DNA from: Heliocybe sulcata
Taxonomy: Eukaryota > Basidiomycota > Agaricomycetes > Gloeophyllales > Gloeophyllaceae
Assembly: GCA_004369045.1 (NCBI GenBank)
Contig: ML213535.1
Span: 62,001 to 126,000, forward strand
DNA length: 64,000 nucleotides
Reading direction: 5' to 3'
Of this stretch, positions 20,706 through 30,600 are shown piece after piece. Within the stretch, counting starts at the first letter, position 1; every line of letters starts with the position of its first letter. The notes beneath the pieces were generated by a model. It saw only the letters and a list, made by a program, of their open reading frames with translations. It did not search any database and was not told the origin of the DNA. The translations under genes were made by a program, and so were the position numbers.

Positions 20706-21261
20706 TCTTAACGTCTGAGTGCTCGAGCGCTCGCGCCCTAGCATGCTGGTGATCACGACATCTTTGGCGTCTATCGATGGTGGTTGTAGGTCCGGATGTA
20801 CGGTGCGGTCGCATGCTTGCCCCGAGTAGCAAGGGAGATGACTAGTCTGCATTCTTTGGATCCACGGTGAAACAAGGGCACGTTCCGGCTTTAGCTCTCT
20901 CGAATCTGGGAGACGTAGACTTACCTGCCGTTGCTGTCATAGAAAACCGTACCGCGTTGTACTTGTTGTAATTGTACCGTAACGAAGCCTTAAGGCCTCA
21001 CGATTGCCTGTTGTACAGTAATATAACGTATGCATTTTCCTTCTTCAGACCTGGGAGTACGCTATGGCCGTCCGTCGTTAGCGCCCAGGACGAAGAGCAG
21101 GCAGGACTCCTGACACTGCAAATACCTTCATCCGCCGAGTCCGACGGGGCTGGGCGCTAGTCTGCACTGCCCGACGGTCCTCGCAACCTAATCCCAGCCG
21201 CGAGACGCTGCAGCAGTATAACTGTAAGACCTCGCTTTATTTCCTCGTGTGATCCACATTC
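20706..21261. other. Intergenic, promoter of the C2 gene
   Basis: No supported ORF. It should hold the terminator of the orphan gene and the promoter of the C2-domain gene. Nothing distinctive is seen. Confidence 0.4.
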
Positions 21262-22803
21262 ATGCCAGGTCGCAGGAACCCAATTGGCATCACGAGCATG
21301 TTCGAACGCATGCACGGCGCGGCCTACAAGGCCAAGGACAAGGCGCACGATGTCGCCGGGATGGCCAAGGAGTACGCGCAGGAGATGGACCTGCACGTTT
21401 CCTATGTAGACCTGGAGATCCAGTTCATAGGCGCGTCGGGCCTGCCGAAGATGGACCTTGGCGGGCTCAGTGATCCCTACTTTGTGGCGACGCTCGATGA
21501 TAAGATCAAATTCATGTGAGTTCCGTATTTTTAGCTTGGCGCTCTCGGCGGGGAGGGTGATGCGACATGGGCGGCAGATCGACGGTGCAGCCGCACACGC
21601 TGAACCCGGTGTGGAACGACCTGTGGCGGGTGAAGAACGTACCGGTGCACGCGAGCTTGAATGTCCAGGTCTTGGACAAGGACGACGGGACCCCCACCGA
21701 CGATTACATCGGCAAGTTCTCTACCAGCATCTCTCCCGGTACGAAAGAGGTCGAGATCGAAGGACCGCTCTTCAAACGAGACCGCGGCACTTTCTGGGTA
21801 AAGGTGCGCTGTGCTCTGCATCCCTAAGGCCTATCTGATTAACCCTACCACACCAAGATCGAGTCCAAGCCTTCCACAAACGATCCGCATTTGCACCAGT
21901 ATGTCTTTGACGGGCCCGTCCGTTACTCCCGCCACTTCTCTCCTCTCGTGGGCCGCCTCACCAGCGTCAACGATGACCGCCTCTACTGCACCTGGAAGAT
22001 GTACATCAAAGGTATATCCTCCTATCCTCTTCTTGTTATTTACTCACCAAAAGCCCAAAGGCGTCCGCCTCTTCTTCGGCGAACGCACCCAGCACTGGAA
22101 CGTCAACTACAAAGCCGCACAGACCATCTTCCAAGGCGCCACCTCCCTCGCCGTCCGCTCCGGCATCCAAGCCGGCCACCGCATGCTCTACGCCCGGAGC
22201 ACCACCAACGGCTTCGGCGTCATCACCGCCCCCGCCGACATCCTCGCCATCCTGCACGGCGGCAACCGCCGCGGGCAGAACGACACCCGCTTCGAGCACC
22301 GCGTCAAGCCCGCCGTCTACACCTACATCATCGCCGTCGAGGACGACTCGCTCCGCTTCTCCGAGACCGGCGCCGCCTTCTTCGTCGACTTTGCCTCCAA
22401 GCACGCCCTCCACAGCAACTGCGCCGAGGCCGTGCGCTACAGCGGCGAGTTCCACCCGCGCCCCAAGGGCGGCTGGGAGAACTTCAGCGACGACACCCCC
22501 GATACGGAGACGGAGTGGGAGCTTGTCATCGATAACAACTCGGGGACGTACGCCCCGGACAAGACCCTTCTTCCCGACCTGAAGGCGCTCTTGGAGTACA
22601 ACTTCCCGGGCTTCAGGATCTTTGCGCTCGACCGCGAAGATCCCCAGCTGGAGCAGAGCAGGGAGGCCTGCCGAGCTTACGCGATCCACAACCGTGGCGT
22701 GAAGAATACTGAGCTGCAGCCTCATACCGAAGAGGGCGAACCAGTGTTATCTCACGAAGTCGAGGCCCAAGGTCACCCTGCTCCAGGCGGTCCCTTGACA
22801 TGA
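21262..22803 (+). CDS. C2-domain protein, fungal C2-only family
   Basis: Four exons (21262-21515, 21578-21803, 21858-22011, 22061-22803) give about 458 residues. Residues ~45-165 form a C2 domain: LEIQFIGASGLPKMDLGG, SDPYFVATL, TLNPVWNDLW, QVLDKDDGTPTDDYIGKF. These include the Asp residues that bind Ca2+ and phospholipid. The rest is a conserved fungal region (YSRHFSPLVGRLTSVNDD, FFGERTQHWNVNYKAAQ, VRSGIQAGHRMLYA, RFSETGAAFFVDFASKH, IDNNSGTYAPDKTLLPDL, YNFPGFRIFALDRED). C2 domains of this kind often precede phosphatidylserine decarboxylases, but no decarboxylase domain follows here. It probably acts at membranes as a Ca2+-dependent lipid-binding protein. The precise role is unknown. Confidence 0.85.
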
Positions 22804-23124
22804 TCCTGCGATTCAGCATTCCAGAGAATTTATGCCCTATCTATGACTATTATACTTACCTTCTACTCTCATCTGTTGTACGTCTCATGTACCCGAAGCT
22901 TACGAATGTATCCGTTACCCTATATATCTGATGTCAAAACGATAGCAATTGAGCAGGAGCACGTAGGGTATAGATAATATGCCACTATGGGATACAAATA
23001 AGACGCAAAGCATATAGAACACGTTGATAATGTACAGCTGTGATTGTCTTCTCCTCAGGCACCTACACCAGCAATCCAAGTCAGCAAACACATATACGAA
23101 GGAGACACTGGGCGCACCATAAGA
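22804..23124. other. Convergent 3' region
   Basis: About 320 bp between two convergent genes, AT-rich, with no ORF worth reporting. Confidence 0.5.
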
Positions 23125-25311
23125 TCACCGATCTCCGAAACCGCCGTCCGAGTCCGCGACCGCGATACACTGTGACAACGTCGACCTGCGGCTCCGGAAG
23201 GGATGCGTCCTCCTATTCGTCAACGGCCTGCACGACTCCCGCCTCTTAAACACCATCTTCGCCACCAAATGCGGCACACTCGGAAAAACGCCCCCATGCC
23301 CGCAGCAATCCCGATGCTTCCCCTTATGCCCCCCCGCAGCCCCAACAAACAACTCATCCACCTCCATCCCCGCCTCCCCCGCCCTCTCCGCCACCTTCAA
23401 CCGAATCAACGCCCCAATCTCCCTCCCCCGCTCCTTCTCCTTCTTCCTCACACGCTTCGCCACCGCCTGCTTCTCCTTCTCCTTCTTCAAGTCATACCGC
23501 AGCTCGCTCATAGTCGCAATCACCCACGTATCATTCGTCGTCTTCCGAATATCATGCGGGAACGCGAGCAGATCCTTGTTCGCCTGCGCCACGACCGCAG
23601 CCGCCGCCAACTCCTTGGCCCGCGCGCGGCGCTCCAGCGCCATGAGGGCCGCGCGCAGGGCGACTACATCCTCCACCTCATAGTCCTCGCGCAAAGCGAG
23701 CGGGATCAGGGCCATCATGTCCGCTTGGTCGTTCCGGTAAGCTGTCAGCTCGTCGCATGGCGGGTGCAGGAGCAGGAGCCCGCCCTCCGGGTCAGGCTCA
23801 GGCTCGGCAGGTGGGAAGAGCTGGGATGGGGGCAGCAGCTCCTCGTCCGTCTCCACGCCTGGTAAAGACAGGAGTGTCTGCCTGGGCGACGCGGACTGTG
23901 GTTGCTGGTTCTCCTGCGAGCCAGGAGAGGAAGGAGAGGTGCCCAGTCCGTCTCCGCCATCCATGTCGGGCAGTTCGGTGAAGCTTCTGCGCGATGGGGA
24001 GTCGAAAGGAGCGAGTGGCGTCGGACAATACGGATCGTTCATGTCCACGTTCGAGTCGGAAGGTGAAGACAAGGGTTGTTCTAATGGTGATGATGACGGG
24101 GTCTCGTGGTCCGAGGGAGGTATGCATAGCGGAGGAGGCATTGGTGAACGTGTCAGAGGCACAGAGAACTCGTTTTCTTCGACGGGCATTGTGGATTCCA
24201 GGCTAGAAAATGATTCGTCCGACTCCATACAAGTGCGCAAATTTAACAGCGGGTTCCGTGGCGAGCGTGGCGCTCGCTCATAGTCGTGGCATGAATACGA
24301 GTCTTGCATAGACGACGGGAATGGCTCTGTCTCCATGTCTGAATGACCAGAAGAACCCGTACCGTATCCATAACCGGAATGTGAGGCAGTGGCGTGATGT
24401 GGCGCGTACAGCAGATCGTCTTCGGGCAAGTCCATAGACATCGACCCCGGTCGAGGGGACTCCGGTGGCTGCAGCAAGTCCTCCTCCATTTCAGAGTCGC
24501 CCTCAAAGGAATCGCCATCCGGTGACCAGCGCGGATACGAGTCGAAGTCCGGCTGACGCAACCTCCTTGCCTCCCACGGACCTTCTTGCTCGGGGAACTC
24601 CTCGAACTGCGGGAGGGAAACAGGTTGCCTTGGGGGCGAGCGCAGATCATAGATGTATCCCGGCTCAGACTCGAATTCCATCGGGTCCTGGGCTATGCAG
24701 CTCAGCTCGGACTTGGACGGCGGCGCAAAGTGCCACGCGGGGGATATGGGCGTTCGGAGTTCTGGCGAGTCCAGCGTAGATTGCCGTTCCAAGATGGACG
24801 AAGAACGAGACCGCGATGGTTGGCCGAACGGTGGAAGCGAATCTGCCATGTCGGGCAAGGACTGGCTGCCCAACGAGACTGTCAGTGGGGGAGAGGGAGG
24901 TGTGTGATAGGACGATGCACCCGGTTGCATCATTGAAGAACAAGTGCCGTGACTAGGGGGAATGTGATGGTGTGGCGTCGGTGCGGAGTGAATATGAGGT
25001 AACGGCACAGTGCGCTTCAGGTCGGACGTGGTCGGTGGCGGTGAAGGCAGAATACAGGATGGATTAGTACAGAAGCCGTTCTGAGTAGGCGAGAGCACCG
25101 GACTCTGTCGTCGATCAATGAAGTCGCGACTCGTGTGGATGTTGTCGAATTCCCCGCGAAATCCAGAAAGATCAAGAGACGTAGACGGGTAGTAATAGGG
25201 AGATATATCGTGTCCCGTGATAGCGCCGTAGAAATGCGAGGAAAATTGCAAGGAATCCTGTCCTGGTCGCGTCGCGGGATGAGTGTCCGAACCAGAAACG
25301 TCCATATCCAT
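23125..25311 (-). CDS. Large disordered protein, unknown function
   Basis: One uninterrupted exon of about 728 codons from ATG at 25309-25311 (MDMDVSGSDTHPATRPGQD). The open frame extends 16 codons further upstream but without an ATG. The first ~480 residues are Ser/Pro-rich and acidic, with no fold. The C-terminal ~200 are helical and charged: YRNDQADMMALIPLALREDY, ALRAALMALERRARAKEL, LRYDLKKEKEKQAVAKRVR, then LVAKMVFKRRESCRPLTNR and a basic tail. This C-terminal pattern recurs in other basidiomycete proteins, but I do not know a function. Nuclear regulation is possible from the composition but not shown. Confidence 0.7.
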   Translation of the reverse strand: MDMDVSGSDTHPATRPGQDSLQFSSHFYGAITGHDISPYYYPSTSLDLSGFRGEFDNIHTSRDFIDRRQSPVLSPTQNGFCTNPSCILPSPPPTTSDLKRTVPLPHIHSAPTPHHHIPPSHGTCSSMMQPGASSYHTPPSPPLTVSLGSQSLPDMADSLPPFGQPSRSRSSSILERQSTLDSPELRTPISPAWHFAPPSKSELSCIAQDPMEFESEPGYIYDLRSPPRQPVSLPQFEEFPEQEGPWEARRLRQPDFDSYPRWSPDGDSFEGDSEMEEDLLQPPESPRPGSMSMDLPEDDLLYAPHHATASHSGYGYGTGSSGHSDMETEPFPSSMQDSYSCHDYERAPRSPRNPLLNLRTCMESDESFSSLESTMPVEENEFSVPLTRSPMPPPLCIPPSDHETPSSSPLEQPLSSPSDSNVDMNDPYCPTPLAPFDSPSRRSFTELPDMDGGDGLGTSPSSPGSQENQQPQSASPRQTLLSLPGVETDEELLPPSQLFPPAEPEPDPEGGLLLLHPPCDELTAYRNDQADMMALIPLALREDYEVEDVVALRAALMALERRARAKELAAAAVVAQANKDLLAFPHDIRKTTNDTWVIATMSELRYDLKKEKEKQAVAKRVRKKEKERGREIGALIRLKVAERAGEAGMEVDELFVGAAGGHKGKHRDCCGHGGVFPSVPHLVAKMVFKRRESCRPLTNRRTHPFRSRRSTLSQCIAVADSDGGFGDR

Positions 25312-27227
25312 CTTCGTATAATAAAAGTGTTGCCTAGCCGAGGCGCCTCGCTGCACCACAAGATATCAAGATGGATAATGGTCAGTACGGTCTTTTACAT
25401 AAAAGCAAGACCGCGCTTCTGCGGGACAAAAGAGAAGTGCGACTCACTGCTTGCGATACCAATGTCAAATCAAGGCCTCCGCGACCATGAGACTGTCCTT
25501 CACAACGGCGATCTCGTCGTTGGCGGCGACGACGAGGCGAGCGATGGTGACCAGTAGCAAGACGAAGGAAATGGTGTTGGCTCTAAGCCTCGCTTCGAGA
25601 TTTTGAGCGGTTCTGCATCGCACGACACGAGCCAGCCTTCTCCGCGTGTTTGGCCGCTCCTGCCCATCGTGGCAGGACCCCAGACAGTTCGACTTGTTTA
25701 TCGGATTTCTCACGATTGCAGTAGACTCCCTTCCACAGACCTCTTTCCACCTATCCGTCATCTCCAGATCCTGTACTGAGGTTCAGCTCAAACGCAGCGA
25801 CATCTTGTTCTAATCACCCCAGCTCGGCCTGCTACTGCTCACATTCTGTGTGCATGTTAATCGCAATCGCTGCCACATTCAAATGCCGTTAAGCCTCTCC
25901 GGGTAAGTCGGGATTCAAAGGTCTGGGTGCCTCTGCCACCGACATCTGGATGTGCGCCATGGAACATTTTCATGGCGCTCCCTGAGGCTATCCATCACCA
26001 GTCTATCACAGGTGTCTACCCAAATAATCTCGTTATCGTCGTCTTTCTCCTCCATTAAAAGCAAGCAAGCCCCGCAGCTCGAGGAACACAGTAAAGTATG
26101 ATGAGAAGATCTCTCATAAAACTCACTCGATCGATTCATTCATCTCTGGTTCCTCGACCCCGCACAGCTTCGCCCCACACATCCTCGCACGGCGCGAAAA
26201 TAGACCTTCGAGGCCTTGGCTCTACGATTAACATTCGCGCACGCTAACAGTATTAATAGAGCCTAGTGGTATTTACCACCAAATCGTATCCCGAATTGAA
26301 TGGCGCCTGTGGGGCTCTGGTGTGGTAAGCGGTGCATCTCACTATTCCAGAACGCTGTTCGTGCTGATCCGGAAAATTGCTAGTAATTATCCCCCGCAAA
26401 TACTCTAATATCCCACATGTGGACAGTTGGGACCCGCGAGAGACTCTGCTGCGCATTACCTCTATCTGACATCGACAGGAATGGACACTATGGGCCCCGA
26501 TGAATTACGCGCCCTCTGGTTCAGACGCAGTGCCAGAGAACCAACTGAATAGGTGAGCTGTGATTAATTAGCGTATGGTGTTGCAGGCTTGCAGCGTACC
26601 GACGCAGAGGGATAAGACGGCCGCTGCAGTTTTGTGCCATCTGGGATCTCGTAATGTTATTAAGGTCCGGGTGTCAAGGTTTCCTCGAACTGCATTGATG
26701 CCTCCAGCCAGCCTCCCTCTGCCGGCCGGGATTTACAGCACTTTCTAACTTGCATGAATAGGCTATAACGAGCATCGCAAGGTCTCTCCCGACACTTGCA
26801 GTTCCAGATTCCCTAGGAAGCCACAATCTCGAACTCAAATAGGAATCTAGCTCACCAATTCTCACACCGTCGTATCCATGGGTACTCAGTACTCATGGAT
26901 CAAAGCCTTGATATGGAATATCCTATCTCAAGCGCAAGCTCCGTACACCCAATACACTCGCAATAAATATATCCGCCCAGCAGAAGCACCCGGGCACAGC
27001 CCCTGCCAATCCCACAACACCCCTCGAGCCCAACCTACCGGAACGAGCAATATGGCACGGTGTCTGAAGGCCCCGATCCCAGAAGCACCCTCCAATCTAA
27101 CTCACACCCAGCCACGTTCTACCTCCCACCACGATCGATCCACGTTCCAAAGTCTGATATTGATGCCTTGCCTTGATAAAGATGCAGATCAGGCTGTGTA
27201 TGTATGTACGTATGTTATCTCTACACT
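25312..27227. other. Long intergenic stretch (about 1.9 kb)
   Basis: Only short frames occur, for example a minus-strand one at 25465-25761 with one hydrophobic segment (TISFVLLLVTIARLVV). No start/splice pattern makes a gene. It should contain the promoter and 5'UTR of the large disordered gene and the 3' region of the MFS gene. Confidence 0.4.
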
Positions 27228-29239
27228 CTACGCGTCCTCGATCGTCGAGTAACCGACATCCAACCACGCCCTCATCTGCGCGCCATACCTTATCGTGCAC
27301 CAGAGTAGTCTACACGCCGTCAGCTTTCATTCCATCCGGCCTTTAATAGTAAACTCACATGAACCCGAGCCACGCCAGGCCTGCGGACAACGCGTTCGTC
27401 GCGGCGACACCGATGGCGTTGATGATGGGCAACACAACCGCGGCCGTCATCGCCATCACGACGGCGCGGAACCCACTGTACCGTTTCGCGATTGTCCTAC
27501 TATTAGAGCCGGTAGAGTGAGTGATTGCTAATCGCCGACGCACCTGCTCGCCGCCATGACCTCCGCGCTCTTCTTATGCAGCACATCCACGTAATACGCG
27601 TTTGACGGGCTCAGAACCATATCAATCTGCGATCTCGTCAGGCATGCGTCTTTGGCATAGCGGAAAGACGTGCACGTACGCCGATACCGTTGAAGAACAG
27701 ACACACGAGATTCATCACGATGCCCGGCGTACCTTCCACAAACTCGGTGACGAGCCCGCTGAGGAATATCGACAGAGGAACGAGCACCAACGCCCCGACG
27801 GTCGTCGCGCGTAGCCGGTCCTCGGGCACCCACTCACCTTTGCGCTTTGCGCGCCATTTGGCGACGACGCGGTCTGAGAGGTTCCCGCCGAGCGGGGCGC
27901 CGACTTGTAGGTAGCGAGATGAGGAACGTGGGTGGGTGAAAGGAAGGGCGGGGGACTTACTAACATTTCCGAGACCGGCGGGGAGGAAGAAGGCGCCGAT
28001 GAGGGCTTCGTTTTTGATGTCGTATCGGACGCCCTTGTGATGAGGTCAGCCGATTATTCACAAATGAACAGTCACTACGCTCACGATCGTATAAGCCAAC
28101 GGAATCAATAGCACTGAGGAGAGTCCTTTAAATTCGAGCTAGGCTTAACATGCGAGAGGCGCACATACCGAAATCCGTGATCAAGACGAACGTGCCTGCC
28201 AAAGTCTATCCCCACTCAGCTACAACGATCCCCACCTGCTTATCCCGACAGTACTCACGACAGCCATGACATTCGGACTCCTCAACAACCCGAGACTTGA
28301 AAATGGGTTTAGCCACACCCACGCCCACTTCTTGTTCTCGTTCCCCTTCTCGCGCAGGTATCGCGTAAGACCTTTTACATCGGGATGGACTGTCTCGGGG
28401 AGGAAAAACACGACGAGTAGTACGGCGGAGAGCCCTGCGACAAAGAGTGCGAGCTGCATCACCCGCCACGACGCGTAGTACGCCGCCAGTCCTCCCGCCG
28501 GCGGTGCAAGAGCCGGGCCGAGGAGACACGCCTGGTGTAACCTATCGTAACCTATCAGTGCACGAGGACAGATATCTACTCACAGCAAAGAACACGCCGA
28601 TTGCTGTCCCGCGCTCTTCTAATCGATAAATATCCCCGATTACGGCAGCGCCCACGGACATGCCGCTGGACGCCCCGAAGGCTTGGACGACGCGCCATAT
28701 CATGAGCTGCGGGACATCTTGCGCTGCTGCTGTGCCCAGGGAGCCTATACACAGGAGGGGAAAGGAGAAGAGGTATATCGGTCTGCGGCCGTCTAGGCAG
28801 GGCGGAGGTGAGCAGAGTGGAAGCCATGGGGGGATTGCTTACAGAAACCGGAGTATCGCGCCCAGAGGAGGTTGGCTAGGGCCGCTGTCAATATTGATAG
28901 ACTCACGGCCAGACTGGCATCGAGGTAAGGTGAGATGCATTACGGAACGGTATGTTCTGCTCACTTTATTATGGGCCCTGTGGAGTGGAATTCCCTTGCG
29001 ATCTGCGGTATTGCAGGAACGAACGACCCAGAGACGAACACTAACGAAGTTAGTTTACAGCATTAGCATGAGGGTGTATTCGAAGAGGAGTACTGACAGG
29101 GTAATAGTCCTGCCCAGGAAACAACTGCTACGATCACCCTTTTCTTGCTCCTCGAAAACCGGTTGTAGAGCGCATCGTGCGCCTTTTGCCTTGCGTCCTC
29201 GGCTTCAGACGCAAGCAGTGGGCTCTCTTCGGTGGTCAT
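27228..29239 (-). CDS. MFS transporter, DHA1 drug:H+ antiporter type
   Basis: Multi-exon gene from ATG at 29237-29239 (MTTEESPLLASEAEDARQ) to TAG at 27228. About ten short introns separate transmembrane exons. The order is KKRVIVAVVSWAGLLP (TM1), FVSGSFVPAIPQIAREF, SLSILTAALANLLWARYSG, GRRPIYL (motif A region), SGMSVGAAVIGDIYRLEERG, LLGPALAPPAGG (the antiporter motif C region), LALFVAGLSAVLLVVFFLPE, then the second half with PLGGNLSDR, VGALVLVPLSIFLSGLV and AMTAAVVLPIINAIGVAA. Twelve transmembrane segments are expected. This is the Flr1/Tpo1-like family of plasma-membrane exporters for drugs, polyamines or small acids. The substrate cannot be told. An upstream in-frame ATG at 29272 would add 11 residues. 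Confidence 0.85.
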
Positions 29240-30600
29240 CTTGGCGTGGTACAAAGTCGCAAGCGAGAGCAAAGAGGAGGCGGGAATTATGCTTGCATCA
29301 AATGGCGTTATATATATGATCGAAAGTGACTCGAGATATAGCCGATCTTATCAGGGCTCGCTTACGGAAACGTTATCTTTGCGCTATCAAAGACGACAGT
29401 CAATGGATGTTAGTGCTACTGAATATTGAATCTAAGACAACGTTCGGATGGAGAGAACCGTGACAACCCGCAGATTTTTCAGCGTCTGTGGTAGAGGTGT
29501 AGACAAAGGAGATACTCACCGCGAGTCCGAGCGTCATAAGGTTTGAGAATGCTTCCAGATCGGAATGCAGGTACCCATTTGTGCTGCAGACTTGTATACA
29601 GGATTTCTCACCGCGTACTATAGCCTCGCGCTTCGACTGCATCGAGACCTGTGAATATGGGAGGAAAGGGTGCATTCACGGGCATTTCACAGATGCCAGT
29701 GAAAGTCTGCAGGATGGGCACCCGCGTTTTCAAGCAAGGCAACAGCTCTTCAAATATTACAGGTACTTCCTGCGGGACTAAAACGCACCCGGGCTTGTTG
29801 ACTCGAAATCTATCAGAACGGCGACGATGTCCCGTCTGTTCGGCGGTATAATCGGAGGGCCGCCAGACAGTCTCGACATAGCGTTTAGATTAATCTAAAA
29901 GTAACAAGCATAAGCGGCAGCGCGATAGTAGCATTAGGAAGCATGCATTTGCGGCGTTCCAGTAGTAGTAGGATCTACGACTGCTGGAACGCCGCAAGTA
30001 GATATCTGCAGCTGCAGGTCTGGGGAGAAAAATGCGGATGGATGGGTCGCGAGGCCGTCTGAGACTATCGCGTCAAGAAGACAGACTGCCAAAGAATATT
30101 ATAGGTGGTAAGAGGCTAAGACTACTCCAGAGCACTGTCTGGGATTTATAGAGTATGAGCCGGACGTCGAACGTAGAGTCGGAGAAAGGAACGGACAGGC
30201 AAATACCGAGACCATAGCTGATACAGTAAATATTAGGGACTTACTGCATTCTTATGGTATGCGAGCTTCTCATATACTAACTGCTTGTAAAAGAGTAAGA
30301 GTCTGTATCTGCGCTGAAGTTGGTAATGCACTCAAAGAGACTCAAAGCGACTCAAAGCCTACGACCCAAATCTCCGACATCCGACATAGGGGACATGGCA
30401 AATAAAGGAATAAGGCCACGTGAATCGCCGCGCGAGAGACGCGGCAGCGGACTTGTTGAACGTTGAACGCGTTTGAACTCGAACCGCATGCAAGAGCCCA
30501 AGTTTCTTTCCACGTTGAATATACGTTCCTGCGTGAATATTGGTTTATCTTTTGCATCTAACTTATTTCTTTGACTTGGGGTGCATCCTGGCTTTTCAAC
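29240..30600. other. Divergent intergenic region with a palindrome
   Basis: About 1.36 kb between divergent genes. It contains a strong inverted repeat at 29949-29997, a TTAGATTAATCTAA palindrome near 29885, and short minus-strand frames (29400-29675) without support. It should carry both promoters. Confidence 0.4.
29949..29997. repeat. 14-bp inverted repeat (hairpin/cruciform)
   Basis: TTGCGGCGTTCCAG (29949-29962) and its exact complement CTGGAACGCCGCAA (29984-29997) flank a 21-nt spacer that itself contains GTAG/CTAC. No U-run follows, so it does not resemble a terminator. It could be a binding site or a tiny foldback sequence. Confidence 0.6.

Noticed and set aside
22036-22725. 229-codon minus-strand ORF opposite the C2 gene
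   Set aside because: Antisense shadow; the plus-strand frame has clear family conservation.
26878-27252. 124-codon plus-strand ORF overlapping the 3' end of the MFS gene
   Set aside because: It is antisense to a well-supported last exon and has low-information sequence.
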